NCBI GenBank assembly: GCA_020724545.1
Contig: DYGR01000002.1
Location: 45,863-109,862 of the forward strand
Origin: Candidatus Methanoperedens nitratireducens
GTDB lineage: Archaea; Halobacteriota; Methanosarcinia; Methanosarcinales; Methanoperedenaceae
DNA length: 64,000 nucleotides
Direction: 5' to 3'
The position numbers and the translations under genes are program-made. Shown here piece by piece: positions 34,684-43,372 of this stretch; position 1 is the first letter of the stretch, and each line of letters opens with the position of its first letter. Below the pieces are notes generated by a model. The model searched no databases and was not told where the DNA came from. It saw only the letters and a program-made list of their open reading frames with translations.

Positions 34684-35365
34684 ATGAGTAAAAAAGCTAT
34701 ATCAACTATACGAACAACTGAGGCAAAGAGAGTAAACCCGGTTTCCCGAACACGAAAGACTGATCGTTCTCAGCAAGGGAATCCTCTTGCTGACCAGATC
34801 ATGTTCCTTCAGAGAACCATAGGGAACCAGGCTGTGCAGAGGCTGATCAAATCAGGTAGACTGCAAGCAAAACTAACAATCAATCCACCGGGTGATATCT
34901 ACGAGCAGGAAACAGATCGCGTGTCGAAGCAGGTGGTAATCCAGCGTCAGGAACAGGAGGATGAAGAATATCTGCAGATGATGCCGATAATGCGGCGCCA
35001 GCAATCCAGTGAGGGATGGACTGCAGAGCCTGATCTTGAAGCATCCATCCATAGTATGCGGGGCGGCGGGCATTCTCTTCCAGAGAATATCCGCATGCCG
35101 ATGGAGGGAGCGTTCGGGGCCGACCTATCACAAGCACATTTTTTTTCAGGACGGACAGGCTCCGGCTAATATAGGTTTTGGTCCACACGGACTGTTTACA
35201 GAAACTGATACAACATTAATTGGTCAATATGAAAATATGCAGGGAGGGCTTGATGATGCGAGAATGCGGACTGCTGTTCAAGCTAATACACCCCCGCGCA
35301 ACGGGTATAGCGTTAGAAAGTATAATTGCAAGGATTGGGTAAATGATGTTCTGGCTTCATATTGA
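34684..35365 (+). pseudogene. DUF4157-leader cargo gene interrupted by a frameshift at T8
   Basis: The first frame (34684-35169) has the leader FLQRTIGNQAVQRLIKSG, GDIYEQETDRVSKQV and the start of DUF4157 (GGGHSLPENIRMPMEGAFGA) and stops soon after. The +1 frame continues FFQDGQAPANIGFGPHG and ends YNCKDWVNDVLASY at 35365. Removing one T from the eight T at 35142-35149 joins them into one protein of about 226 residues. NC.DWV near the end suggests a cysteine-dependent hydrolase-like cargo domain. GAAGGAG precedes the start. Real inactivation, phase variation, or a sequencing error cannot be told apart here. Confidence 0.65.
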
Positions 35366-35394
35366 TGTCCTGGCTGAATGATTGAGAGATAGTT

Positions 35395-37758
35395 TCAAAA
35401 TTGAGGAGTTTCCGCACCTTCAGCGCTTTCCTCTTTCTCTTTATCTCTCTTACTTCTCTTCTCTGCCTTTGCCCCGGCCTGCGCTGCAAAAACATTCAAG
35501 AGATCTGTGAGTTTATCATACTGAGCTGTCTCGATATGTGAATACCGCAGGGGCTTCTTATGCTTTCTTGTTTCTTTCTTGAGCGTCTTGTACAGCTCAT
35601 CAGAGCGCGATGTTAGCTTCTCATCCGTTGTCCCTTCGATAAGCATAACTCCGGATGCTCCGTTCTCAAAAGCAGCATTAACAACATCTGCATCCAGGAT
35701 ATGGATGGAAGGCACGCTCACAAACCGAACAAGAGGAGAATACTGCCTCCTGTTAACTCCTGCAATATCAGCAGCAGCATAGGCATATGGATCGATGAAC
35801 ACGATCACGCCAGCTCCTTCGCTCAGGATTGCCTTTACCTGTGCTTTTAGCTGGTTGCGTGTGAAGTTCTTAACCTCAATGCCTTTTATCGGACATGCAG
35901 GTACGCATATCCCGCATCCTGTGCATGCCAGAGGCGAGAGAACCGCTTTTCCGTTCTCAAGGCCAAGGGCATTATAAGGACAGGCTTTAACGCAGTCCCC
36001 GCATCCGTTGCACTCAAGGATCATGGGCTTTTCAGGCGGAATAAGTATCATGCCTTTTCCAAGGAACTGCGAGACCTTATGCGCAGAACTTATGCCCTCT
36101 GTTACGGAATCATGTATATCCTTTGGCCCGAGTATGCAGCCTGCTGCGAACACCGACTGGTTTAATGTATTCACTGGATCAAGCTTAACATGCTTCTCTT
36201 CTATGAACCCATCATCCCCGATAGGCACACCGAGTTTATCCGCAAGCTCTTTTGTACCCGGCGATGGCACGAGTGCAGGGCACAGGACTACCATATCAAA
36301 TACCTCGCGCCCTTTCATGCCAAGATTCGTATCTTCGTACTGCACCATGAGCGTATTATCCGATCCTGGAATTATCTCTGCCACTTTTCCACGCACAAAA
36401 TTGACACCCTTTTCCTGTGTATGGCAGTAGAACTCCTCAAACCTTCTGCCCGATGACCTCAGGTCGATATAGAAGATCCATGCCTCAGCATCACCGCTCA
36501 TCTTCTTGATAAGCTGTGCCTGCTTCTGGGAGTATATACAGCATACCTTGGAGCAGTATTTCTTCCCTCTTCCTGTGAAATCACGGCTTCCTGCGCACAG
36601 GACAAATGCCACCTTCTCTGGAAATGTCCCGTCTGCCCTTTGCAGTCTCATTCCTGTCTTGCTCTTGGCTGAGAGCATATCCTCGAATTCAATTGCTGTC
36701 AGGAGATTGGGAGCAGGGTAGTTGTACTCTTCGATTGCTGAGAGGTCAAAAGGTTCAAAGCCTGTTGCGATCACAACAGCCCCGATCGAGAGTGTGCTCT
36801 CCTCTTCCTTTGCATCAAGGTTGACTGCACCGCGCGGGCACACCTTCACACAGGCTCCGCAGTGGCTGCATTTTGACATATCTATCATGTATGCCTGCGG
36901 AACTGCCTGGGCAAAAGGCAGGAATATAGCACCTGTGGGGCATTTCCTTGAACATGCGCTGCATGACGTGCATTTTTCGATATCCACATAGCGCGGGCTG
37001 TGTTTGAGGGTTATGGTGTAATCCCCCGGACTTCCGCTCACATCCGCAACCTCTGTCTGTGTAAGTATGGTAATATTGGGATGATTGTGCGCTGCTACCA
37101 TCTTTGGTGTGAGTATGCATTGGGAGCAGTCCATTGTCGGGAAGGTCTTGGACAGGCCCATCATATGTCCTCCAAGATATGGCTGCTTCTCTATCAGTAT
37201 AACCTCATGGTCATCCGCAAGCTCAAGAGCTGCGGTAATCCCTGCTATCCCGCCGCCGACCACCAGTACTCTATCAACCAGGTTCTTGGTCAATGGCTGA
37301 AGCGGCTCGATGGATCTCATGCGGGCGATAGCGCCCCTCATCAGTCCTTTGACCTTTGAGTCAACGCCAGCTTTATCATGCACCCAGCTTGCCTGTTCCC
37401 TTATATTTGAAATCTCAAGCAGGTTTGGATTGAGCCCTGCCTTTTTTGCCATGTCCCTGAATGTCTCAAGATGCAGTTTTGGCGAGCATGAGCCCAATAC
37501 AACCCGATCCACTCTTCCTTTCTCAATATCGTTCTTGATCTTGCCCTGTCCCTGGCTGCTGCACAGGTAATCCTGGATATTCACTGTAACATTTTCCTTC
37601 TTCAGGCTCTCTGCAACAGCCTGCAGGTCAACGACATCGCTTATGTTTCCGCCGCACCTGCACAGGTACACGCCTATCTTTGCAGGGATGGGTTCACTTT
37701 TCTGTAGTTCATTATCAGAAGCTGGTTCTTTATTGGGAGTTGGTTTATTCTCTTGCAT
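35395..37758 (-). CDS. hdrA: heterodisulfide reductase subunit A with cysteine-free MvhD-like tail
   Basis: 787 residues. N-terminal HdrA domain (IGVYLCRCGGNISDVV), FAD site VLVVGGGIAGITAALELA, the TMDCSQCILTPKM motif, then two ferredoxin-type pairs (CTSCSACSRKCP, CSHCGACVKVCP) and, after the second nucleotide-binding half, CNGCGDCVKACP and CTGCGICVPACP. Residues about 645-755 align with MvhD (ADIAGVNRRQYSPLVR) but all cluster cysteines are replaced. It is the flavin-bifurcating/electron-entry subunit of the soluble Hdr complex. It is the last gene of hdrC-hdrB-hdrA, 2 bp after hdrB. Confidence 0.92.
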   Translation of the reverse strand: MQENKPTPNKEPASDNELQKSEPIPAKIGVYLCRCGGNISDVVDLQAVAESLKKENVTVNIQDYLCSSQGQGKIKNDIEKGRVDRVVLGSCSPKLHLETFRDMAKKAGLNPNLLEISNIREQASWVHDKAGVDSKVKGLMRGAIARMRSIEPLQPLTKNLVDRVLVVGGGIAGITAALELADDHEVILIEKQPYLGGHMMGLSKTFPTMDCSQCILTPKMVAAHNHPNITILTQTEVADVSGSPGDYTITLKHSPRYVDIEKCTSCSACSRKCPTGAIFLPFAQAVPQAYMIDMSKCSHCGACVKVCPRGAVNLDAKEEESTLSIGAVVIATGFEPFDLSAIEEYNYPAPNLLTAIEFEDMLSAKSKTGMRLQRADGTFPEKVAFVLCAGSRDFTGRGKKYCSKVCCIYSQKQAQLIKKMSGDAEAWIFYIDLRSSGRRFEEFYCHTQEKGVNFVRGKVAEIIPGSDNTLMVQYEDTNLGMKGREVFDMVVLCPALVPSPGTKELADKLGVPIGDDGFIEEKHVKLDPVNTLNQSVFAAGCILGPKDIHDSVTEGISSAHKVSQFLGKGMILIPPEKPMILECNGCGDCVKACPYNALGLENGKAVLSPLACTGCGICVPACPIKGIEVKNFTRNQLKAQVKAILSEGAGVIVFIDPYAYAAADIAGVNRRQYSPLVRFVSVPSIHILDADVVNAAFENGASGVMLIEGTTDEKLTSRSDELYKTLKKETRKHKKPLRYSHIETAQYDKLTDLLNVFAAQAGAKAEKRSKRDKEKEESAEGAETPQF

Positions 37759-37760
37759 TG

Positions 37761-38603
37761 TTATCTCCCTATCATGGCTATCAATTTATCAGTTGAAACT
37801 AAGTGCTTGTTCATTCCAAGTTCAGAAGGTGCCAGGCCCATAGCAAGACCGATGAGCTGCGTAAAATAAATAACAGGCAGATCAATCCTGATATTATATT
37901 TTGATTCCACTGCTCTCTGCTTGGCATCAAGCTGCAGGTGGCACATGGGGCATGTCACGACCATGCAGTCTGCACCTGATTCTTTTGCTGCCGTAAGCAG
38001 TTCTTTTGCAAGACCAAGAGCTATATCCTCGTTGGTCAGGAGAATCGGGCCGCCGCAGCATTTTGTCTTATAATAGTATTTTAAAGGCTCTGCTCCCAGG
38101 CTTGTAATAAGGTTATCCAGGGATACGGGATTCTCAGGACTGTCAAACCTGTTCTCAGGCCGGGTCAGTAAGCAGCCGTAATAAGGAACAGCTTTTATCT
38201 TCAGGGGCTTTTTGACCTGCTCTGACAGTTTCGTAAGCCCGTAGTCATTTACTATCACTTCAAGAAGGTGTTTTGGTTTTGTGTTACCGTCGTATTTATT
38301 GATAAGGGCCTCATTGATCCTGTTCTTTAAAGCAGCATCTTCAAGTGCTGTATTAACCCGCATCAGGTTTGAGTAGCAGAGGTTGCATGGTGTTGCCAGA
38401 TCAAGACCTCCTGATGAGGCAAGGTTTCTTGCAGACAGCGCGACTCGTATTGTCTTATCAGGCACATGGAGAGTCCCGCAGCAGTTCCAGTTCTTGATCT
38501 CTTCAAGCTCAATACCAAGCCTGCTAAATACTGTTTCTACTGATCTGCGGTAATCAGAAGCAGTTCCGTGCTGCGCACATCCAGGGTAATAGGAGTATTT
38601 CAT
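37761..38603 (-). CDS. hdrB: heterodisulfide reductase subunit B
   Basis: 280 residues. It has the two cysteine-rich CCG domains: YYPGCAQHG with NWNCCGT, and YGCLL with KCCGGP, followed by CPMCHLQLD. These bind the non-cubane clusters that cleave the CoM-S-S-CoB disulfide. It overlaps hdrC by 4 bp and hdrA follows after 2 bp. Length is normal. Confidence 0.93.
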   Translation of the reverse strand: MKYSYYPGCAQHGTASDYRRSVETVFSRLGIELEEIKNWNCCGTLHVPDKTIRVALSARNLASSGGLDLATPCNLCYSNLMRVNTALEDAALKNRINEALINKYDGNTKPKHLLEVIVNDYGLTKLSEQVKKPLKIKAVPYYGCLLTRPENRFDSPENPVSLDNLITSLGAEPLKYYYKTKCCGGPILLTNEDIALGLAKELLTAAKESGADCMVVTCPMCHLQLDAKQRAVESKYNIRIDLPVIYFTQLIGLAMGLAPSELGMNKHLVSTDKLIAMIGR

Positions 38604-39259
38604 TTCTCTTCCTCCTCTGTTTTTTCTTTTTCCCCGGCGTCGCTCTCTCTGTTATCCTCTCTGCTATCTCCTGTCGTTTTATCCCGGGCTTTATCTCCAA
38701 GTTTAAAAATCGCTTCTAATTCGCCCATATCCTCCATTCTATCAACAGACAGGGGTAATTTCCCTTTAATGATAAGGGATAACCCAAATGGAGCCTGTTT
38801 TATCATTCCTGGATCAGAGAGGCTGTATTTTGAGATCAAAAGAAATTCTGAGGATCTTCCTTTTCTCTTTACCATATCTGAGAAGATATGATCAAACCTG
38901 GTGTTTTTATTCTCTATGCCCTCTGCTATGGCCAGCGGTTTTAACGTTTCCATAAGTTCTGTGGGATGTATTCCCCTGGGACAGCGCACAGAACATGAGA
39001 AGCATGTGGTGCATATCCAGATTGTGTTGCTGTTCAACACTTCCTGTTTTAGACCGAGCTGGATCATGCGCACTATCTGGCGCGGGGTGTAGTCCATCTC
39101 GTTACTGACCGGGCATGAGCCTGCGCAGACTCCACACTGCATGCAGGTGGGAATTTTCTTACCAATCTGTGTCTTTAGAACGAGGTCTCGAAAAATCGGG
39201 TCTCTGGATTCTGAAGAAATTGCTTCTTTTTTCGTCTGTATCATCTTATAGGAAAACAT
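38600..39259 (-). CDS. hdrC: heterodisulfide reductase subunit C
   Basis: 219 residues. Two [4Fe-4S] motifs, CMQCGVCAGSCP and CTTCFSCSVRCP, in the usual HdrC spacing. The C terminus ends in a highly charged tail (EDNRESDAGEKEKTEEEEK) that is longer than usual. It carries electrons between HdrA and HdrB. A TATA-like stretch lies at 39276-39290 on this strand, only some 20 nt from the start, suggesting a very short leader. Confidence 0.92.
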   Translation of the reverse strand: MFSYKMIQTKKEAISSESRDPIFRDLVLKTQIGKKIPTCMQCGVCAGSCPVSNEMDYTPRQIVRMIQLGLKQEVLNSNTIWICTTCFSCSVRCPRGIHPTELMETLKPLAIAEGIENKNTRFDHIFSDMVKRKGRSSEFLLISKYSLSDPGMIKQAPFGLSLIIKGKLPLSVDRMEDMGELEAIFKLGDKARDKTTGDSREDNRESDAGEKEKTEEEEK

Positions 39260-39412
39260 ATGAAGAGCTTATATCATATATATTTTACTAACCCCCTGGG
39301 GAACTTCTGGTGGTTACCAGCAGGGACATATTCTCACTGGTAAGGTTATCCGTCTGAATGAATTGAAGTAGTCGCAGAAGTTTAATATTATGCCGTGATT
39401 ATTAAGGCCCAG

Positions 39413-41110
39413 ATGTTGACCACTGATGAGATTAGGCTCCTTATTAAAAAATATGCCCTGCAGAACGCGGTCAAGTATAATAAAACACCGCAGGCAGGCG
39501 CAGTAATGGGTAAGGTCATGGCGAATCCTGAGCTTCGCCCGCGGGCTAAAGAGATAACTGCCCTGGTTGGAGAAGTCCTGCGGGAAATAGAAGAGATGAC
39601 GCCCACTGCTCGAGAGGAGGAATTAGCGAAGCTTGCACCTGAGCTCCTGGAAGAACTTAAAGAGAAGAGGGAGCCAGAGAAGGGCCTGCCGCCGCTTGAG
39701 ATCAACGGCTCCCTTGTAATGAGGTTCGCTCCCAATCCTAACGGGCCGCCCACGCTTGGAAGTGCCAGGGGGATTGCGGTGAACTCGGAGTACACCAGAC
39801 AATATAATGGAAAATTAATCATCCGCTTTGATGATACAGATCCTGTGACCAAGCGTCCGATGCTTGAGGCTTATGACTGGTATCTTGAGGACTGCCTGTG
39901 GCTCGGGGCAAAACCTGATGAAGTCATCATAGCATCTGACAGGATTCCGCTGTACTATGAGGCTGCAGAGCAGTTGATCCAAAAAGACGGGGCATACGTC
40001 TGCTTCTGCAAGCAGGAAGTGTTCAAGGCACTCAAGGATGAAAAGAAGGCATGTCCGCACAGAGAACAGGGAGTAGAGAAGAACCTTGGGTTCTGGAAAG
40101 ATATGCTCTCAAGCTGCTATAAAGAGCAGGAGGCTGTACTCAGAATAAAGACCGATATAGCCCACAGGGATCCGGCAATCAGGGACTGGGTAGCTTTTCG
40201 CATAATAAAGACACCGCATCCCAGGCCCGGCGTGGGTGATATATACTGCGTCTGGCCGCTACTTGACTTTGAAGGGGCTATCGAGGATCATCTGTGCGGA
40301 ACAACACATATAATCCGCGGCAAGGATCTGATTGATAGCGAGATACGCCAGAGGTATATCTATAAATACATGGGCTGGGCTTATCCAAAGACCCTGCACT
40401 GGGGACGCGTGCAGATATACGAGTTCGGGAAACTCAGCACAAGCGCTATTAAGAAAGCTATTGCTGAGGGGATCTATACAGGATGGGATGACCCCCGCCT
40501 GCCCACAATCAGAGCAATCAGGAGAAGGGGCATAAAACCTGAGGCTCTTCGAAAATTCATGATCGATCTTGGTCTTGGCGAGACTGATATCAGCCTCAGT
40601 TTAGATACTCTGTACGCAGAGAACAGGAAGATAATCGACCCTATAGCTAATCGATATTTTTTTGTATGGAGCCCTGTTAAAATGGAAATCGAGGATGCTG
40701 AGCCAAAAGTTGCTAAAGCTCCACTTCATCCATCCAGGGGAGGAATGAGAGAGATACCTGTGGGAACAGAGGTATTGGTATGCAGGGACGATGTTGAGAC
40801 ACTAAAGGTTGGAGAGCGGCTACGCTTAAAGGACCTCTACAATATCCAGATAACCGGTATCTCTCCTCTGAGGGCGAAGTTCATAGGCACTGATATTGAT
40901 CTTGTCAAGAAGGAGAAAGCGCGCATCATCCACTGGGCTCCACCTGATGGACTTAAGGTCAGGGTGCTGTCGCCTGATGGCGAGTATACCGGCACAGGCG
41001 AGAGAGGGATTGAGAAAGAACTTGATAGGGTCGTGCAGTTTGAGAGGTTCGGGTTTGTAAGGATCGACAGTATTGATGATGGGGTTGTGGCGTATTTTAC
41101 GCACAGATAA
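39413..41110 (+). CDS. gltX: glutamyl-tRNA synthetase, archaeal type
   Basis: 565 residues. Class I synthetase catalytic core. The HIGH-type motif reads APNPNGPPTLGSARG, a variant I associate with Methanosarcinales enzymes. FDDTDP and YDWYLEDCLWLG follow; the KMSKS-type loop is KLSTSA. The C-terminal beta-barrel anticodon domain ends EYTGTGERGIEKELD. It also supplies Glu-tRNA for the GatDE route to Gln-tRNA. GTG 39395 is an alternative start; ATG 39413 has AAGG upstream. Confidence 0.92.
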   Translation: MLTTDEIRLLIKKYALQNAVKYNKTPQAGAVMGKVMANPELRPRAKEITALVGEVLREIEEMTPTAREEELAKLAPELLEELKEKREPEKGLPPLEINGSLVMRFAPNPNGPPTLGSARGIAVNSEYTRQYNGKLIIRFDDTDPVTKRPMLEAYDWYLEDCLWLGAKPDEVIIASDRIPLYYEAAEQLIQKDGAYVCFCKQEVFKALKDEKKACPHREQGVEKNLGFWKDMLSSCYKEQEAVLRIKTDIAHRDPAIRDWVAFRIIKTPHPRPGVGDIYCVWPLLDFEGAIEDHLCGTTHIIRGKDLIDSEIRQRYIYKYMGWAYPKTLHWGRVQIYEFGKLSTSAIKKAIAEGIYTGWDDPRLPTIRAIRRRGIKPEALRKFMIDLGLGETDISLSLDTLYAENRKIIDPIANRYFFVWSPVKMEIEDAEPKVAKAPLHPSRGGMREIPVGTEVLVCRDDVETLKVGERLRLKDLYNIQITGISPLRAKFIGTDIDLVKKEKARIIHWAPPDGLKVRVLSPDGEYTGTGERGIEKELDRVVQFERFGFVRIDSIDDGVVAYFTHR

Positions 41111-41112
41111 TC

Positions 41113-41535
41113 CTAACTACCTGCAAATCTTTCACGTTCTTTTGCGATTAATTTCTTATAGTATTCCGCAGCCTCTTTGACATCCATTAACAGGTGCTCG
41201 CTGAACTCCCCTTCTATTTTTACTACCCACTCATTATACGGATCGCCGTTGATTATGTTCGGGTCTTCCCATAGCTTATCGTTTACCTCTGTTATTTTTA
41301 CATCAAACGGCAGGGATACCTGTGATACCGCCTTTATGGTCTCATACGCTACCAGTGTATCTCCCTTTTTAATAGATTCACCGATCTCGGGCAGATCCAT
41401 ATGCACTATCCCCTTTGATAGCGACTGTCCAAGCTCAGTAATCCCGATAAGGATTTGCCCGCCCTCAGGCTTTAACCATACATGGTTTTTAAGGTAATAC
41501 CGATCCTCCGGGAATTCAAATTCATAAGCCTTCAT
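41113..41535 (-). CDS. gcvH: glycine cleavage system H protein-like lipoyl carrier
   Basis: 140 residues. KNHVWLKPEGGQILIGITEL is the GcvH start and ETIKAVSQVSLPFDV carries the lysine expected to hold lipoate. H protein shuttles the aminomethyl group in glycine cleavage, and H-like proteins also serve as lipoyl donors. No P, T or L protein is nearby, so the partner is unknown. It converges on gltX, whose stop is 2 bp away. Confidence 0.9.
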   Translation of the reverse strand: MKAYEFEFPEDRYYLKNHVWLKPEGGQILIGITELGQSLSKGIVHMDLPEIGESIKKGDTLVAYETIKAVSQVSLPFDVKITEVNDKLWEDPNIINGDPYNEWVVKIEGEFSEHLLMDVKEAAEYYKKLIAKERERFAGS

Positions 41536-41589
41536 GGCTCTTTACATCTAAGGATAGGTATAAATATTCATCGATACCTGCTTGATGCC

Positions 41590-42066
41590 ATGAGCGATTA
41601 CTGGGGCATTCCTGAGCAGGAATATGAACTCTCCCTGCTGCAATTTGCCAGAAAGGAATTATCAGAGATGGGTTACTCTGTTCTCAGCGAAAAGGTGGAA
41701 GTATGCAGCGGGGCAGGGGCTTTGACCATGACTGCAGTACTGAGGACAGAGGAATTACAGTTTGGCCTGTATATTCATGATGGTCCAAAGCAGAGAAAAA
41801 GCAGAGGTCCCCCGATTATCAGTATGCTCAGGCTTTTATCCGGTATGAATGGCGCGGAGGATCTGAGGAATTTCGTACTTGCATATCAGCATGATTTTCA
41901 CAGGAATTTAGCGCCTGAGGATGTGGTTCTTAAAGACAGGATAGAGTCTGATCTGAGGGAAATCTACACATTTTTATATAATTTAAAAATAAAGGATCTT
42001 TATGATAATGATCTGAGCAGCGCAGCAGATATTTTGAGGATAAGGCTTAGAGAGGGCAGCGCATAA
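41590..42066 (+). CDS. unknown protein, 158 residues
   Basis: A soluble alpha/beta-like protein beginning MSDYWGIPEQEYELSLLQFA. It has no recognised family, signal peptide or membrane helix. The upstream open frame to 41482 runs antisense through gcvH, so ATG 41590 is preferred. The C terminus is helical. No functional neighbour helps. Confidence 0.65.
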   Translation: MSDYWGIPEQEYELSLLQFARKELSEMGYSVLSEKVEVCSGAGALTMTAVLRTEELQFGLYIHDGPKQRKSRGPPIISMLRLLSGMNGAEDLRNFVLAYQHDFHRNLAPEDVVLKDRIESDLREIYTFLYNLKIKDLYDNDLSSAADILRIRLREGSA

Positions 42067-42167
42067 ATAACCTTAACGAATACACTCACATGTTGAGAGC
42101 ATACATCAAATACACATAGCCCTTAAACAAAAGGTTATAAATAATTGACAATTAGATAATTATCATC

Positions 42168-42371
42168 ATGAAAAGTCTTGATAGAATACTAGAGTTGCTC
42201 AGTGATTTCAAATGGTGTAGCATCAATGAAATAAAAATTAGGAGCTCTTTGCCATCAGATAGATTAAACGAAGCCCTAAGCTTCCTGCAAGAACAGTCAT
42301 TCATCAGTAGAGAGGATGAGAAGTTGAGAATAACGCCCAGGGGATTAAAATTGCTGGAAATCCCATCTTAG
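42168..42371 (+). CDS. small winged-helix DNA-binding protein
   Basis: 67 residues: MKSLDRILELLSDFKWCSIN, a recognition-helix-like PSDRLNEALSFLQEQSFI and a wing KLRITPRGLKLLE. This is the minimal archaeal winged-helix layout. A TATA-like GGTTATAAATAATTG at 42132-42146 precedes it. It is convergent with another winged-helix gene whose stop overlaps its own by 4 bp. Confidence 0.75.
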   Translation: MKSLDRILELLSDFKWCSINEIKIRSSLPSDRLNEALSFLQEQSFISREDEKLRITPRGLKLLEIPS

Positions 42372-42631
42372 CTGAGCATCTCATTTACTTCTGTTAATCT
42401 TTTCAACAATTCCCTGCCTCTAGCTGTGAGTTCATAACATGCATCTGGATTGCACTTTGTTATAAAGCCCTCAGCTAACAGGAAGTCAAGGTACCTCTCG
42501 AAATTTCTCCAGTCAAGGTATGCCCTCTGCATAATTCGGGTCTTCTTTGCCCTGTTCTCCTCTTGTATTGCTCTGAGCATATCCAAGATTATTTCCCATC
42601 TGCTTCTATCTTTTTTCAATTTTATACACAT
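42368..42631 (-). CDS. winged-helix regulator, small
   Basis: 87 residues with a winged-helix pattern: RWEIILDMLRAIQEE, KTRIMQRAYLDWRNFERYLD, FLLAEGFITKCN and YELTARGRELLKRL. This matches the common archaeal family of small transcriptional regulators. The stop overlaps the opposite-strand gene's stop region. Target unknown. Confidence 0.78.
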   Translation of the reverse strand: MCIKLKKDRSRWEIILDMLRAIQEENRAKKTRIMQRAYLDWRNFERYLDFLLAEGFITKCNPDACYELTARGRELLKRLTEVNEMLS

Positions 42632-42968
42632 CTCCCCGTTTTAACTGCTATAATTCAGCCTGCATGGTAGCGATAATATTGATGCAAGTAGAATCCAAAG
42701 CTACATTCCACATGCAGTCTTATCCACCCCATTTATTCATCAAGCATATCACCACCAACTCTATCAAGGGCTTAGCTTAGAATATATCTACGACTTAACA
42801 ACATATGAAGTTTTCCATATTATTTAAATGCTCCATTGTCCGATGCGTTCATGAATCAATTAGCTCAGTTTTTTTCAATTAAAGTACCTGCTGGATTTAG
42901 AATTCAATGAAAAATGGAGAAGAGTTTTTATACTGATTAATCAGGATTCTAAGGGATGAGGTATTGAT
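42632..42968. other. 337-bp gap without a gene
   Basis: No reading frame with coding character, hairpin or repeat that I can support. A/T-rich sequence near 42930 and the TGAGG at 42957-42961 presumably serve the membrane protein that starts at 42969. Confidence 0.5.
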
Positions 42969-43370
42969 ATGGGTTTTCTTGGAACGGCCGCAAGTTCGTT
43001 TGCGGATATAGTCCTTGTTGTTCAAATAACAGGTTTTATTATACTTTTTTCAGGCATTATATATGTAAAAAGAGGAAATTTCTTAAAACATTTCAAAATG
43101 ACAAGAATCACTGTCTTTTTAGGAATCCTATCTCTTATATGGATGGGCTATTCTTTGATGTTCTATTTACCGATACTCTCTATCGGTACTGCCTGGGCTT
43201 TGCTTATTTTACATTCGGCTATTGGATCTCTGGCACTATCCACAGGTGTATTCTTTGCATTTGACAGGCTGATAAAAAAGACAAGAACCCCTATGAGAAT
43301 TGTTTTCCTTTTGTGGATACTGGCACTGCTTTCGGGAATTTCAGTTTATATTAATTTCTATGTATCTTAA
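42969..43370 (+). CDS. four-helix membrane protein
   Basis: 133 residues with four hydrophobic segments (about 12-30, 48-66, 72-94, 112-131) and a basic loop KRGNFLKHFKMTR. It resembles small DUF420-like membrane proteins in layout but I cannot confirm a family. GATGAGG precedes the start. It converges on a blue copper protein gene 2 bp away; DUF420-like proteins accompany respiratory copper enzymes, so a link is possible. Confidence 0.65.
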   Translation: MGFLGTAASSFADIVLVVQITGFIILFSGIIYVKRGNFLKHFKMTRITVFLGILSLIWMGYSLMFYLPILSIGTAWALLILHSAIGSLALSTGVFFAFDRLIKKTRTPMRIVFLLWILALLSGISVYINFYVS

Positions 43371-43372
43371 TT

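Noticed and set aside
41482..41589. N-terminal extension of the 158-residue unknown protein
   Set aside because: It lies antisense within gcvH, and a better start exists at 41590.
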